A stretch of 64,000 bases of DNA from JAAYXE01 sp964391195 (lineage in GTDB: Bacteria > Chloroflexota > Anaerolineae > Anaerolineales > UBA4823). This document shows positions 34,876 to 44,422 of this stretch, piece after piece. The position numbers and the translations under genes are program-made. How positions within the stretch are numbered: position 1 is the first letter of the stretch; every line of letters begins with the position of its first letter. Below the pieces are notes generated by a model. That model worked only from the letters and a program-made list of their open reading frames with translations. It was not told where the DNA came from and did no database searches. The stretch is from contig CAYMLG010000002.1 of assembly GCA_964391195.1 (NCBI GenBank), positions 62,001 to 126,000 of the forward strand. Reading direction: 5' to 3'.

Positions 34876-36278
34876 TTCAAAATATAGTAAGTGGATCGCT
34901 TGTCGCCGATCTTGAGCAGCACCGCCCGCGACACCAGGTCGGCCAGGTCACGGCGCAGGGTCTCCGGGTGCACGTCCGGACACAGCTCCTGGTATTCCCG
35001 GTTGGTGATGCGGCGGTGGGAGCTGAGATAAGCCAACACCTGCTGCTGCCGGGGGTTAAGGTCCATCTCCTGGTAGCGGGATAGGTCCGGCAGGGCGGCC
35101 CGTGGTGTCTCCGCCATCCCGTACAGGGTGGCCCGGAAAGAACCGGCCACCTCTTCGAAGCGCGGCGGGCGCAGATTGTTCTGGCGCATCACCGCCACCA
35201 CCCGGTCCAGGCCATAGCCCAGGCGCTCAACGAACCCCAGGTCTGCCAGCACCTGTACGATGACCGCGTTGCGTGAAAAGCGGGCCTCGAGCAGGTTGTC
35301 CAGGTTGACCGGCCCGGGCAGCGACCCGGGGGAATGCACCTCGATCCGGTCGGCGAACATATTCAAGTGGATCGTATCCCCCTGCAGGTTATAGTCGCGA
35401 TGGGCCACGGCGTTCACCAGCAGCTCTCGCACCGCTTCGAAGGGGTATTCGTCTGTCTCCTCGTGGGCCAGGCCCACCATCCTGACCACGCGCCGCATGT
35501 TCTCGCGCACGAAGGCCTCGGCCTGGTGGAGCTGATCGGGAAGCGTGCCGCGCATCTCCTGCTTGAGGAACCGGTCGCCGAAGGTCGTCCCACTGAAACG
35601 GGCGGCCAGGATGATAGCGCCAGGAGCCCACTGCTGAGGCTGCCGTCCGAAGAGCAGCAGCGCAGCATAGGTGGGCTGGAGCCGGTCGCCGGAGCGTTTT
35701 AAACACCCGCGTCGCAGCAGGACCTCGTACGGATCGGCCGCTTCTGCGCGGCCGGGCAGATGGATTCTCTCGATGTAGGCTTGAATCTGATCGGGGTCCA
35801 GGTCTTCCAGGGTCGCTCCGGGCGGCGTTTGCGCCTCGAATTGGACCACGCCCCGCTCCAGGAGAAGCTGGCGCAGGCGGCGGGCCGGCAGCGGGTTGGT
35901 CTGCGCTCCCTCTCGCCCCAGGTAGCGCCCATCCAGGCAGTACACATTCGGCAGACCTTCCGGCACCTGGATTACCAGCAATTTGGATTGATCCGCCTCC
36001 GTCACCCTGGGCACCGGCACCACCAGCGGCGGGTCGGAGAGCAGCACCGCCTGGAACACCCGGTCCTGGAGCTCCTCTACATCGCCCACCCCCTGCACCT
36101 GGCCCGAGCGCGGCGCGGCCCCCAGGATCACCGTGCCGCCGGCCGTGTTCGCCATTCCCACCAGCACCGCTGCCAGGCGCGAGACGGAGACATCGGCCGG
36201 GAACCAGTGCAGTTTCGGCCCCATGCCCTGGGCGAGGAGTTTCTTTACATCGAATTCCACGGATCCTTCGTTCGCCAT
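34872..36278 (-). CDS. AlbA_2 (Schlafen-like) and HATPase domain regulator
   Basis: About 468 residues. The N-terminal AlbA_2 domain (about residues 12-130; VGMANTAGGTVILGA) is followed by a middle region and a GHKL-type C-terminal ATPase segment (EAVRELLVNAVAHRDY, then SPGSLPGPV and the turn LGYGLDRVVAVM). The last about 60 residues are a winged-helix-like DNA-binding part (QVLAYLSSHRRITNREYQEL). This is the architecture of many putative transcriptional regulators. ATG at 36276-36278 stands directly after the seven-U tract of the lon terminator and has no ribosome site. Confidence 0.8.
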   Translation of the reverse strand: MANEGSVEFDVKKLLAQGMGPKLHWFPADVSVSRLAAVLVGMANTAGGTVILGAAPRSGQVQGVGDVEELQDRVFQAVLLSDPPLVVPVPRVTEADQSKLLVIQVPEGLPNVYCLDGRYLGREGAQTNPLPARRLRQLLLERGVVQFEAQTPPGATLEDLDPDQIQAYIERIHLPGRAEAADPYEVLLRRGCLKRSGDRLQPTYAALLLFGRQPQQWAPGAIILAARFSGTTFGDRFLKQEMRGTLPDQLHQAEAFVRENMRRVVRMVGLAHEETDEYPFEAVRELLVNAVAHRDYNLQGDTIHLNMFADRIEVHSPGSLPGPVNLDNLLEARFSRNAVIVQVLADLGFVERLGYGLDRVVAVMRQNNLRPPRFEEVAGSFRATLYGMAETPRAALPDLSRYQEMDLNPRQQQVLAYLSSHRRITNREYQELCPDVHPETLRRDLADLVSRAVLLKIGDKRSTYYILK

Positions 36279-36330
36279 AAAAAAAGGGGATTTACAGCAC
36301 AAAGCGGGAGGCGTTCTGCTGTAAATCCCC
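36279..36330 (-). terminator. Rho-independent terminator of lon
   Basis: Fourteen-bp perfect stem ggggatttacagca (36286-36299) with 36317-36330, followed on the reverse strand by seven U (36279-36285). The U-tract touches the next gene's ATG. Confidence 0.88.
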
Positions 36331-36342
36331 GTCCCTACCGGG

Positions 36343-38877
36343 CTATACCCCGGGCTGCAAGGGTACGTTTTCCCCACCCGTCACCGGGGGAACAGGCTCC
36401 GCCTTGCCCTCCCGGGCTTCTTTCTTTCGCGAGCGTCTCGGCCGGACAGGCTTCTCCGGCGCCGGGGCCAGCGCCGCCTCCAACACCTGATCGATGTGCT
36501 CCACCGGGATGATCTTCAGGTCGCTGCGGGCCTTCTTGGGCACGTCCACCAGGTCCTTCAGGTTGTGCCTGGGGAGCAAGATAGTCTTTAACCCGGCGCG
36601 GTGCGCCGCCAGAACCTTCTCCCGCACCCCGCCCACCGGCAGCACCCGGCCGCGCAGCGTGATCTCGCCCGTCATCCCCACCAAGCGGGACACTTTCCGC
36701 CCGGTGAAGGCCGAGATCAACGAGGTGCAGATCGTCACCCCCGCGCTCGGGCCGTCTTTGGGGATCGCCCCTTCGGGGATATGGATGTGGATATCCACCT
36801 GATCGTAGATCTCCGGGTCCAGGTTGAACTCTTTGGAGCGAGATTTCAAGATCGACAGCGCCGCCTGGGCCGACTCCTGCATCACGTTGCCGATCTGCCC
36901 CGTGATTTGCAGGTTCCCTTTGCCGTCCATCAGCAGCACTTCCACCGGCATAATCTCCCCGCCGTTCTCGGTCCAGGCGATGGCGGTCGCCACACCCACT
37001 TCGTCCTGCCGCTCCGCTTCCAGATTGAAGAACTGCGGCGGCCCCAGGAAGCGCTCCACAGAGGGAGGCGTGATGGCCGAGGGGAAGCGTTTACCTTCCG
37101 CCTTCAGCCGGGCCACTTTGCGGCACACGCGCCCAAGCTCGCGCTCGAGATTGCGCACCCCGGCTTCATAGGTGTACTCGCGGATCACCCTCAGCACCGT
37201 CTGGTCTGAAAAGCGCAGTTCGCCTTCGCCCAGCCCATTCTCGCTGATCTGTCGCGGGATCAGGAAGCGGCGGGCGATTTCGAGCTTTTCTTCCTCGATA
37301 TAGCCGGGGAACTCGATCACCTCCATCCGGTCGAGCAGCGCCGAGGGGATCGTGGAGGTGGTGTTGGCCGTGGTCACGAACATCACCTGCGACAGGTCGT
37401 ACGGCAGTTCCAGGTAATGATCGGAGAACGAGAAGTTCTGCTCGGGGTCGAGCACTTCCAGCAGCGCCGAGGCCGGATCGCCGCGGAAATCCTGGCCCAG
37501 CTTATCGATCTCGTCCAGCATGAACAGCGGGTTCAAGGTGCCCGCCCGGCGCATGGCCTGCAAAATGCGCCCCGGCAGTGCCCCGATATAGGTGCGGCGG
37601 TGGCCGCGAATTTCGGCTTCATCCCGCACACCGCCCAGCGATAGCCGGATGAATTTGCGCCCCAACGCCTCGGCAATGGACCGGCCCAGGGAGGTTTTCC
37701 CGGTCCCCGGCGGGCCGACAAAGCACAGAATGGGCTGGCGCAGTTTCTTGGGCTGCAGGCTGCGCACCGCAATGTATTCCAGGATGCGCTCCTTGGCCCG
37801 GGGCAGCCCGAAATGGTCCCTTTCCAACACCGCGGCCGCATTGCGCACGTCCAGGTTGTCCTCGGTCGCCTGTGTCCAGGGCAAATCCAGGATCCAATCC
37901 AGGTAAGTGCGGATAATCCCCACTTCCGGAGACATGGGGGGCATCTGGTTCAGGCGCTCGACCTCCTTCACCGCCCGCGCCTGCACTTCCTCCGGCAGCC
38001 CGGCTTCATCGATGCGCGCCCGCAGTTCGAGCACTTCCCGCTGCCAGGGGTCCCCTTCGCCCAGTTCGGTCTGGATGACCTTCATCTGCTCCCGCAGATA
38101 ATATTCGCGCTGGGTGCGATCGACCTCGCTCTGGGCCCGGCTGTGAATTTCATCCTCCAGCTCCAGCACATCGGCCTCGTTCGCCAGCAGCTTCAGCACC
38201 CGCTTCAGCCGTTCGAGCGGATCGACGATCAGCAGCATCTCCTCCCGCTCCGACAGGCTGGGCGCAATGGCGGTGATGATCATGTCCGCCAGCCAACCCG
38301 GCTCGTCAATGTTCAGCGCATACAGGTAGGCCTCTTCGGGCAGGCTGCGGTCGAGCTGCACGCATTTGTGAAACATATCCAGGGCGGAGCGCATGGTCGC
38401 GTCGACCTGCCGGTCGACCACCACCGATTCGTAGATCGGCCGGGCGCGCACCACCAGGAAGGGGTCCTCTTGAACGAATTCGACCACCTCCACCCGCCGC
38501 CGGCCCTGGACCAAAGCAGAACTGGAACCATCCGGCATGCTCAGCAGCCGGCCAACCGCCATCTCCACCCCAATCATAAAGAAATCTTCAGGGTTGGGAT
38601 CATCCACCTCTGGGTTGCGTTGGGTCAGGGCGATGACCGTCTGGTCGTTCAATTGAGCGTCCTCAACCGCCAGCAGCGCGCTCTCCTGCGAGAGGAACAC
38701 CGGGGAGACCATATGCGGGTAGACCACCAGGTCACGCAGCGGCAGCACCGGGCACTCGATCAGGCCATCCTCATCCGGAAGCGCATCGGGGACGTTGTAC
38801 AGTTCCTCCGTTCGCCGGTGTAGGGCCTCACCGAAGTCATCTTCATCGTCGCGTAGGTACCAGTCGTTACTTCTCAT
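36343..38877 (-). CDS. lon: ATP-dependent protease Lon
   Basis: 844 residues. An N-terminal substrate-binding domain (CPVLPLRDLVVYPHMVSPVF) is followed by an AAA+ module with Walker A GPPGTGKT near residue 390 and FMLDEIDKLGQDFRGDPASA. The protease domain has the catalytic Ser711 in PKDGPSAGVT and Lys754 in GGVREKVLAAHRAG. The C-terminal tail is basic and Pro-rich. It degrades damaged and regulatory proteins in the cytosol. The frame is open to 38967, but MRSNDWYLRDD at 38877 has GGA 7 nt upstream and fits the family start. Confidence 0.97.
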   Translation of the reverse strand: MRSNDWYLRDDEDDFGEALHRRTEELYNVPDALPDEDGLIECPVLPLRDLVVYPHMVSPVFLSQESALLAVEDAQLNDQTVIALTQRNPEVDDPNPEDFFMIGVEMAVGRLLSMPDGSSSALVQGRRRVEVVEFVQEDPFLVVRARPIYESVVVDRQVDATMRSALDMFHKCVQLDRSLPEEAYLYALNIDEPGWLADMIITAIAPSLSEREEMLLIVDPLERLKRVLKLLANEADVLELEDEIHSRAQSEVDRTQREYYLREQMKVIQTELGEGDPWQREVLELRARIDEAGLPEEVQARAVKEVERLNQMPPMSPEVGIIRTYLDWILDLPWTQATEDNLDVRNAAAVLERDHFGLPRAKERILEYIAVRSLQPKKLRQPILCFVGPPGTGKTSLGRSIAEALGRKFIRLSLGGVRDEAEIRGHRRTYIGALPGRILQAMRRAGTLNPLFMLDEIDKLGQDFRGDPASALLEVLDPEQNFSFSDHYLELPYDLSQVMFVTTANTTSTIPSALLDRMEVIEFPGYIEEEKLEIARRFLIPRQISENGLGEGELRFSDQTVLRVIREYTYEAGVRNLERELGRVCRKVARLKAEGKRFPSAITPPSVERFLGPPQFFNLEAERQDEVGVATAIAWTENGGEIMPVEVLLMDGKGNLQITGQIGNVMQESAQAALSILKSRSKEFNLDPEIYDQVDIHIHIPEGAIPKDGPSAGVTICTSLISAFTGRKVSRLVGMTGEITLRGRVLPVGGVREKVLAAHRAGLKTILLPRHNLKDLVDVPKKARSDLKIIPVEHIDQVLEAALAPAPEKPVRPRRSRKKEAREGKAEPVPPVTGGENVPLQPGV

Positions 38878-39194
38878 GCTTTCATCCAATGTGTGTTGTT
38901 TTCTTCCATCAGCCGGACAGAGCCAGGTCGGGAGCCTCTGGGACGGGCGATACCGCTCCCCACACACTCAACGCAGGGCTTCCGAAACGGATCAGGGCAA
39001 GGCTTAATTGGAAAATCGTAATTCGAGTGTACCACACAAAAACGAGAGTTGGCCGGTTAGATGCACGGACTCCTCTGCACCGGTGAGCAGCGAAAGACCG
39101 GGGTTCACCTCCCCACCCTGGCACGTGCAGAATTGCCGGGTCTTCCCTCAGCCGGGTGTGATATGATTCCGTGCTATCCAGAGGACCAACGCCA
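38878..39194. other. Noncoding region between lon and the FolC-like gene
   Basis: About 317 bp that must hold the lon promoter. No element with good spacing was found and no RNA gene was recognised. Confidence 0.4.
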
Positions 39195-40687
39195 ATGATC
39201 GACCTTCGCGAGTCTATCCACTACATCTACAAATCCTATATGCGCGCCCTCCCCCATCTGCACGGCTACGATGCCCAGACCCGGGACCCGGACGTGATGA
39301 GGCGCTTCTTCCGGCGCATCGGCCTGCCCACCAACCGCCTGCCCACCCTGGCCATCACGGGCAGCAAGGGCAAAGGATCCACCGCCCTGCTGGCGAGCGC
39401 TCTGTTGGAAGCCGCCGGGCGGAAAACCGGCCTGGTCACCAGCCCCCACCTGGTCAATTTCTGCGAGCGCATCCGGGTGGACGGCCGGGCGATCCCCGAC
39501 GAGAAATTCCAGCAGTTGATCTCCCGGCTCGCCCCGGAGATCGACAGCTTCGATGCCGGACTGCCGCCGGGCAAATTCCTGGGGCCAACCGGGCTGCTGC
39601 TGGCGGTGGCCCAGCTTTATTTCGAGGAGGAGGGGGTGGAGGTGCAGGTCCTGGAGGCCGGGCGCGGAGGGCGGTTCGACGACACCTCCATCATGGACAA
39701 CCAGGTCACCTGCCTGTCGCCCGTCATGGGCGAGCACCTGGATAAACTCGGCCCGGCGATCAGCGACGTGGCCTGGAACAAAATTGGGCTGGTCAAACCG
39801 GGTTCGATGCTGGTGAGCGCCCCCCAATCCCNNNNNNNNNNNNNNNNNNNNNNNNNNNNNNNNNNNNNNNNNNNNNNNNNNNNNNNNNNNNNNNNNNNNN
39901 NNNNNNNNNNNNNNNNNNNNNNNNNNNNNNNAACAAAATTGGGCTGGTCAAACCGGGTTCGATGCTGGTGAGCGCCCCCCAATCCCTGGAAGTGACCCGG
40001 GTGGTGGAAGCCGAAATCCGCCGCCTGGGGGCCCGGTGGGTCGTCCTGGGCCGCGATCTCCAGGTTGAAGCCTCCCCGTCCGCCCCCGGTGAGCAGCGCA
40101 TCACAGTGAGCTACCCCGCCAGAGATTTCGAGCACAGTTTTCATCTCCGCAGCGCAGCCGGCTACCTGGCGACGAACCTGGCGGTCGCAGCCGGAGGCGT
40201 GGTCGAGCTGTTCCCCGCCTCTCTTCCCGAATTTGGTAGGCGCGATCTGCGGCGTTTCCGTCTCCCCGGGCGCGGCGAAACCATCCACCATCTCCCCACT
40301 GTGATCGTGGACGGGGCGATCAACCGCCAATCGGCCGCCGAGTTCCTCAACAGCAGCCTCCCGCACATCACCCGCCCGCTGATCTTGGTGACCGCCCTCC
40401 CCAAAGACAAGGACGCGCGCGGCCTGCTGGAGACCCTGGCGCCGGTCGCAGATCGCACCATTGTCACCCGGGTAGATAACCCCGTCCTGCAGTTCACGGA
40501 TGAGGTGAGCGCGGTTGCCCGCCAGGTGCGCCCCGACAGCCTGGACCTGCCCGTTACCGCTGAGGCCTTCCGCCAGGCCGGTCAAATGGCGGGCGAGAGA
40601 GGGACGATTTGGATCGTCGGCACGCAGTCCCTGGTGCGCGAAGCGCTGGCCTTTTGGGAGCAGAATCTGGATCAGCTCTGGGGGTGA
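39195..40687 (+). CDS. FolC-like Mur ligase family protein, split by a false gap
   Basis: Removing the 100 N and one 55-bp copy joins the two pieces in frame to about 445 residues. The N-terminal part has the ATP loop ITGSKGKGSTALLASALLEA and LVTSPHLVNFCERIRVDG; then VLEAGRGGRFDDTSI, and after the gap VIVDGAINRQSAAEFLN in the C-terminal domain. It belongs to the folylpolyglutamate/dihydrofolate synthase group but has diverged: the usual GGRLDATN is GGRFDDTS and DGAHN is DGAIN. Start ATG has GAGGA 9 nt upstream. It is convergent with a canonical folC at 40710. Confidence 0.8.
39777..39986. other. Assembly artefact: 100-N gap with identical 55-bp flanks
   Basis: 39777-39831 and 39932-39986 are identical over 55 bases, and N fills 39832-39931. 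Contig ends that overlap by exactly one assembly k-mer and were scaffolded without merging give this pattern. Confidence 0.9.
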
Positions 40688-40709
40688 ACTAAGCGATCTG
40701 CCGGTCCCT

Positions 40710-42086
40710 TCACCGCCCCTGGGTGAAGAGGTCCCTGGCCTCCGCCGCGGTGAAGAGCGACCCCGCCACGACCACCCCCCCGTCTGGGCCGGCCTGCTCT
40801 ATCGCTTCTCGCAGCGCCTCTTCCACACCCGAGGTCACCAGCAAAGGGATATCTCGTCCGGATAGTAAGGGCGACAGCCTTTGGCGCAGCAGCTCCGGCT
40901 CGAACGCCCGTGGGTGCTTCGAGCGGGTGGCGATCACCCCATCCACCAGGGGCAGCATGGGCTGCAGGATATCCTCGATCCGCTTGTCGCTGCTTGCCCC
41001 TACCACGAACCACAGCCGGTTCCACCTCACCAGGCGACACTTCTTGATCTCCCGCACCACTTCGGCCAGCACCCGGGCCGAGGCCCCGTTGTGCGCTCCA
41101 TCCACCAGCACGAACGGCTCCCGGCTGACGATCTCGGTCCGGGCCGGCCAGCGGACGTTCGCCAGCCCGGCCCGCAAAGCCTCCTCCGTCCAGTCAAAGC
41201 CTTGCCCGGCGACCACCCGCAGGGCTGCCACCGCAGCCGCGGCGTTATCCACCTGGTGCAGCCCGAGGAAGGGGATCTGCAGCCCGTGCATAGCAAAAAC
41301 CTGGCCCTCAGCCGCGGGGGGATCACCCGCATGGCTGCGCTCCGGCCCTGGTTGAAAGATTTCGAACGTCTGCCCCTCCAACCTCAGTTCTGTGCGGCGC
41401 CAGGCATAGGCACCGGCGACCGAGATCAGCGGCGCGCCCCTCTCTTCCGCCACCCGGCGCAGCACCCTCAGGGCTTCGGGCGCCTGTGGGGCGGTCACCA
41501 CCGGGGCCCCGGGCTTAATGATCCCTGCTTTTTCGAAAGCAATCGCCTCCAGCGTATCCCCCAGGATGGCCGTGTGCTCCAGGCTGAGCGGGGTGATGAC
41601 CGCCGCCAGCGGGCGGCGGATCAGGTTGGTGGCGTCCAGGCGCCCGCCCAGCCCCACCTCCACCACGGCGACCTCCACCTTCTGCTGCTGGAAGTATACG
41701 AACGCCATAGCGGTCAGGGCCTCGAAGGTGGTCAGCCCGGTCAGTCCCTGCGCCGCCCCCCGTACGACCCCCGCCATCCGCGCGAACTCCGCGGCGGAGA
41801 TCATCTCCCCCCCGGCCGAGATCCGTTCCCGAGCCGTGTACAGGTGCGGTGAGATGTAAAAACCGGTGCGCCGTCCGGAATACCGCAGCACCGATTCGAT
41901 CATCGCCGCGGTCGAACCCTTCCCCTTACTGCCGGCAACGTGCACGGCCGGAATCCGGTCCTGCGGGTCGCCCAGGCGAGACAGCAGTTCGACCATGCGG
42001 TCCAGGGTATACGGTTCCTTCGCCGGTGTAGTCACCTCCAGGTTTTGCAGTCCCCACACCCAATCTAAGGCTGCTTCAAAATCCAT
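40710..42086 (-). CDS. folC: Bifunctional folylpolyglutamate/dihydrofolate synthase
   Basis: 458 residues. ATP loop VAGSKGKGSTAAMIESVL, SPHLYTARERISAGG, VVEVGLGGRLDATNLI, SLEHTAILGDTLEAIAFEKAGIIK and VLVDGAHNGASARVL are all canonical FolC motifs. It adds glutamate to folates and may also make dihydrofolate. ATG at 42084-42086 has GGAG 7 nt upstream; the frame extends upstream without a better start. Only 22 bp separate its stop from the stop of the convergent FolC-like gene. Confidence 0.95.
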   Translation of the reverse strand: MDFEAALDWVWGLQNLEVTTPAKEPYTLDRMVELLSRLGDPQDRIPAVHVAGSKGKGSTAAMIESVLRYSGRRTGFYISPHLYTARERISAGGEMISAAEFARMAGVVRGAAQGLTGLTTFEALTAMAFVYFQQQKVEVAVVEVGLGGRLDATNLIRRPLAAVITPLSLEHTAILGDTLEAIAFEKAGIIKPGAPVVTAPQAPEALRVLRRVAEERGAPLISVAGAYAWRRTELRLEGQTFEIFQPGPERSHAGDPPAAEGQVFAMHGLQIPFLGLHQVDNAAAAVAALRVVAGQGFDWTEEALRAGLANVRWPARTEIVSREPFVLVDGAHNGASARVLAEVVREIKKCRLVRWNRLWFVVGASSDKRIEDILQPMLPLVDGVIATRSKHPRAFEPELLRQRLSPLLSGRDIPLLVTSGVEEALREAIEQAGPDGGVVVAGSLFTAAEARDLFTQGR

Positions 42087-42203
42087 CACCGTTCTCCACG
42101 CCAAAGAGAATAGCATTTCGAGCGCCTGCGGTCCTCCCGCCGGAACGAAATGCCCCTGGATTGTACTCTCGCCTGAATGATCCCGTAAGAGTGGAGGGGA
42201 AAC

Positions 42204-43013
42204 TCAGCAAACCTTCTTGAACAGATACATATCCTGTTCTGAGGTGTCCCGGACACCGCCTTCCATGAAATCGACAAGTTCCAGGCCCAATGCCTGCTGG
42301 TTGCCCCAGAAATCTAAGGTGTGGAAAACGGCGCAGGCGTTTTCGCCGCTCAACTCCTCATTCAAGACAATGATGCCTTCCTGTTCGAGCTGGTCGAAGA
42401 ATTCCGGGGGATATTCCATACGCCAGGCCACTCGCCTGCCGCACGTGGTGATTACAAGGTGCCCGCCCGGCTTTGTCACCCGGACCAACTCTTTCAACCA
42501 TGGGAGCTGGAGATCGCGGGCGAGGTGCGTGAACACAGAATACGAATAAATCAGATCGAACTTATTGTCCTCGAAATCTAGAGGCGGTTTTGCCTGATTG
42601 ACCTTGAACTGCGCGAACTCGGCCAGATTTTTTTGGCACCACTCCACAAGAACCGGGTTGTAATCCGTGCCCCACAGCTCACACTGGTCTTTAAGATAGT
42701 GAAACCAGCGCAGAACACGCCCACAGCCGCAGCCAAAATCATAGATGGAGCGCAGGTTGTACATATCTACATGATTTCTGCGCAGGAACGTGGTAATGGA
42801 CTGGGAGGCAAACAGCCCGCCGAGTTGGTACCAGGCTATTTCTCTGGTTCCGATCACCAGGTACACCAGCTCGGGAGGCGGTAAAGGATGGCCTTCCTGG
42901 GACCCAATCATCCTGTAGCCTAGATTGTAGAAACCGAACCGGTAGTCGGACATCGCCAGTTTTCTACGCGCTTCTTTGGGACGAAACAGGTAACGTAATC
43001 GATGCAAACGCAT
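42204..43013 (-). CDS. Class I SAM-dependent methyltransferase
   Basis: 269 residues. The SAM loop SIYDFGCGCGRVLRWFHYLKD (about 88-108 in part), GTDYNPVLVEWCQKN and DLIYSYSVFTHLARDLQ are the class I motifs I-IV. The extreme N-terminus is basic and aromatic. It is divergent from the SanA-like gene. The substrate is unknown; similar proteins are common in surface-glycan regions. Confidence 0.85.
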   Translation of the reverse strand: MRLHRLRYLFRPKEARRKLAMSDYRFGFYNLGYRMIGSQEGHPLPPPELVYLVIGTREIAWYQLGGLFASQSITTFLRRNHVDMYNLRSIYDFGCGCGRVLRWFHYLKDQCELWGTDYNPVLVEWCQKNLAEFAQFKVNQAKPPLDFEDNKFDLIYSYSVFTHLARDLQLPWLKELVRVTKPGGHLVITTCGRRVAWRMEYPPEFFDQLEQEGIIVLNEELSGENACAVFHTLDFWGNQQALGLELVDFMEGGVRDTSEQDMYLFKKVC

Positions 43014-43122
43014 GACAGTCTCCAGATTATTCTTCTTTTTGAGATTTTACGAAATGAGAGACAAGGTATTATACCCAATAGATCTCGCTGGCGCAGCGAT
43101 GAGGTGATGGTAAAATCGGTGC

Positions 43123-43782
43123 GTGGGAAAAAGAATGGCAGTACTATTTCTTCGCTTGATCATCGGATTAATACTCACCCTGTTCATCGCCCTGGGCCTG
43201 CCGCGCCTGATCACCGGCCTGTACGCTTCCTCCCGGACGTACGACGCCGGGCAAGTGCCGGCCAAACCGGTCGCCATCGTCTTCGGCGCCGGCCTGCGCT
43301 GGGATGGCGGTCCGACCCGTGTCCTGCGCGATCGCGTCGCCACCGCCGCCAACCTGTACTTCAACGGCAAAGTGCAACGCCTGCTGATGAGCGGGGACAA
43401 CAGTCATGTGGATTACAACGAACCGGAGGCGATGCGCCAGTATGCCATCAGCCTCGGTGTGCCCGACGAGGACATCGTGCTCGATTACGCCGGACGGCGC
43501 ACCTACGACACCTGTTATCGCGCCCGGCATATCTTCGGCGTAAAAGATGCGATTTTGGTCAGCCAGGCCTTCCACCTACCCCGGGCGGTTTATTTGTGCA
43601 ATCGCCTGGGCGTCCAGGCGGTGGCCGTGCCCGCCAACCAGTACCAGTACGGGCCTCGCTCGCATTTTTTCTGGAATTTACGGGAAGTGCCGGCTACCAT
43701 GGTGGCTTTGTGGGAGGTCCACATCAGCCGTCCGCTGCCGATTCTGGGCCGGCCGGAACCCATCTTCACCGACGAGGGCTAA
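43123..43782 (+). CDS. SanA/YdcF-type DUF218 membrane protein
   Basis: 219 residues. One N-terminal membrane helix (about 8-28), then the DUF218 domain with AIVFGAGLRWDGGPTRVLRDR, LLMSGDNSHVDYNEPEAM, VLDYAGRRTYDTCYRA and VSQAFHLPRAVYLC, all typical of the SanA branch linked to envelope integrity. GTG at 43123 or ATG at 43135 may be the start; neither has a strong ribosome site. It is followed 15 bp later by the HD-domain gene. Confidence 0.87.
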   Translation: MGKRMAVLFLRLIIGLILTLFIALGLPRLITGLYASSRTYDAGQVPAKPVAIVFGAGLRWDGGPTRVLRDRVATAANLYFNGKVQRLLMSGDNSHVDYNEPEAMRQYAISLGVPDEDIVLDYAGRRTYDTCYRARHIFGVKDAILVSQAFHLPRAVYLCNRLGVQAVAVPANQYQYGPRSHFFWNLREVPATMVALWEVHISRPLPILGRPEPIFTDEG

Positions 43783-43797
43783 CGCAGGGAGAGAAAC

Positions 43798-44361
43798 ATG
43801 GATCGCCTCGCAGCGCTGGATTTGGTCAGAGAATACGTGAAAAACGAGAACCTGGTGAAGCACATGCTTTCCGTGGAGGCGGCAATGCGCTTCTACGCCC
43901 GCAAGTTCGGAGAGGATGAAGAGACATGGGGCCTCACCGGGCTGCTGCACGATTTCGATTGGGAGATCCATCCCACCCTTGAAAATCACCCCCAGGCTGG
44001 CGCCCCCATACTCAGGCAGCGCGGCGTACCCGAAGAAATCGTCCAGGCGATCCTCAGCCACGCCGACCACACCGGGGTCCCCAGGCAGAGCCGCATGGAA
44101 AAAGCCCTCTACGCCTGCGACGAAATCACCGGCCTGATCACCGCCGTAGCCCTGGTCCGGCCTTCCCGTTCTCTCCACGACCTGAAAGTGTCTTCCGTGA
44201 ATAAAAAGTGGAAAGACCGGGCATTTGCGGCCGGGGCGAATCGTGAAGAGATCGAAAAAGCGACCGCCGAATTCGGCATCGACCTCTGGGAGCACGTCGA
44301 TAACGTGATCCAGGCGATGCGGGAGATTGCCTCAGACCTGGGGCTGGACGGCCAGGCTTAG
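43798..44361 (+). CDS. HD-domain hydrolase
   Basis: 187 residues. Metal-binding histidines are seen in LVKHMLSVE (residue 20 area), LLHDFDWEIHP (the HD pair) and ILSHADHTG, the HDIG arrangement. The family hydrolyses phosphate esters of nucleotides or related compounds; substrate unknown. GGGAGA precedes the ATG by 4 nt. Co-directional with the SanA-like gene, and a strong bidirectional terminator follows. Confidence 0.85.
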   Translation: MDRLAALDLVREYVKNENLVKHMLSVEAAMRFYARKFGEDEETWGLTGLLHDFDWEIHPTLENHPQAGAPILRQRGVPEEIVQAILSHADHTGVPRQSRMEKALYACDEITGLITAVALVRPSRSLHDLKVSSVNKKWKDRAFAAGANREEIEKATAEFGIDLWEHVDNVIQAMREIASDLGLDGQA

Positions 44362-44362
44362 A

Positions 44363-44416
44363 GAATCAAAAAAGGACAGCTTGCCGGGCAGATGGCAAGC
44401 TGTCCTTTTTTGATTC
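44363..44416. terminator. Bidirectional Rho-independent terminator
   Basis: Twenty-three-bp perfect stem 44363-44385 with 44394-44416, 8-nt loop, A-run and T-run in both arms. It lies between convergent genes. Confidence 0.95.
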
Positions 44417-44422
44417 AGTCAA

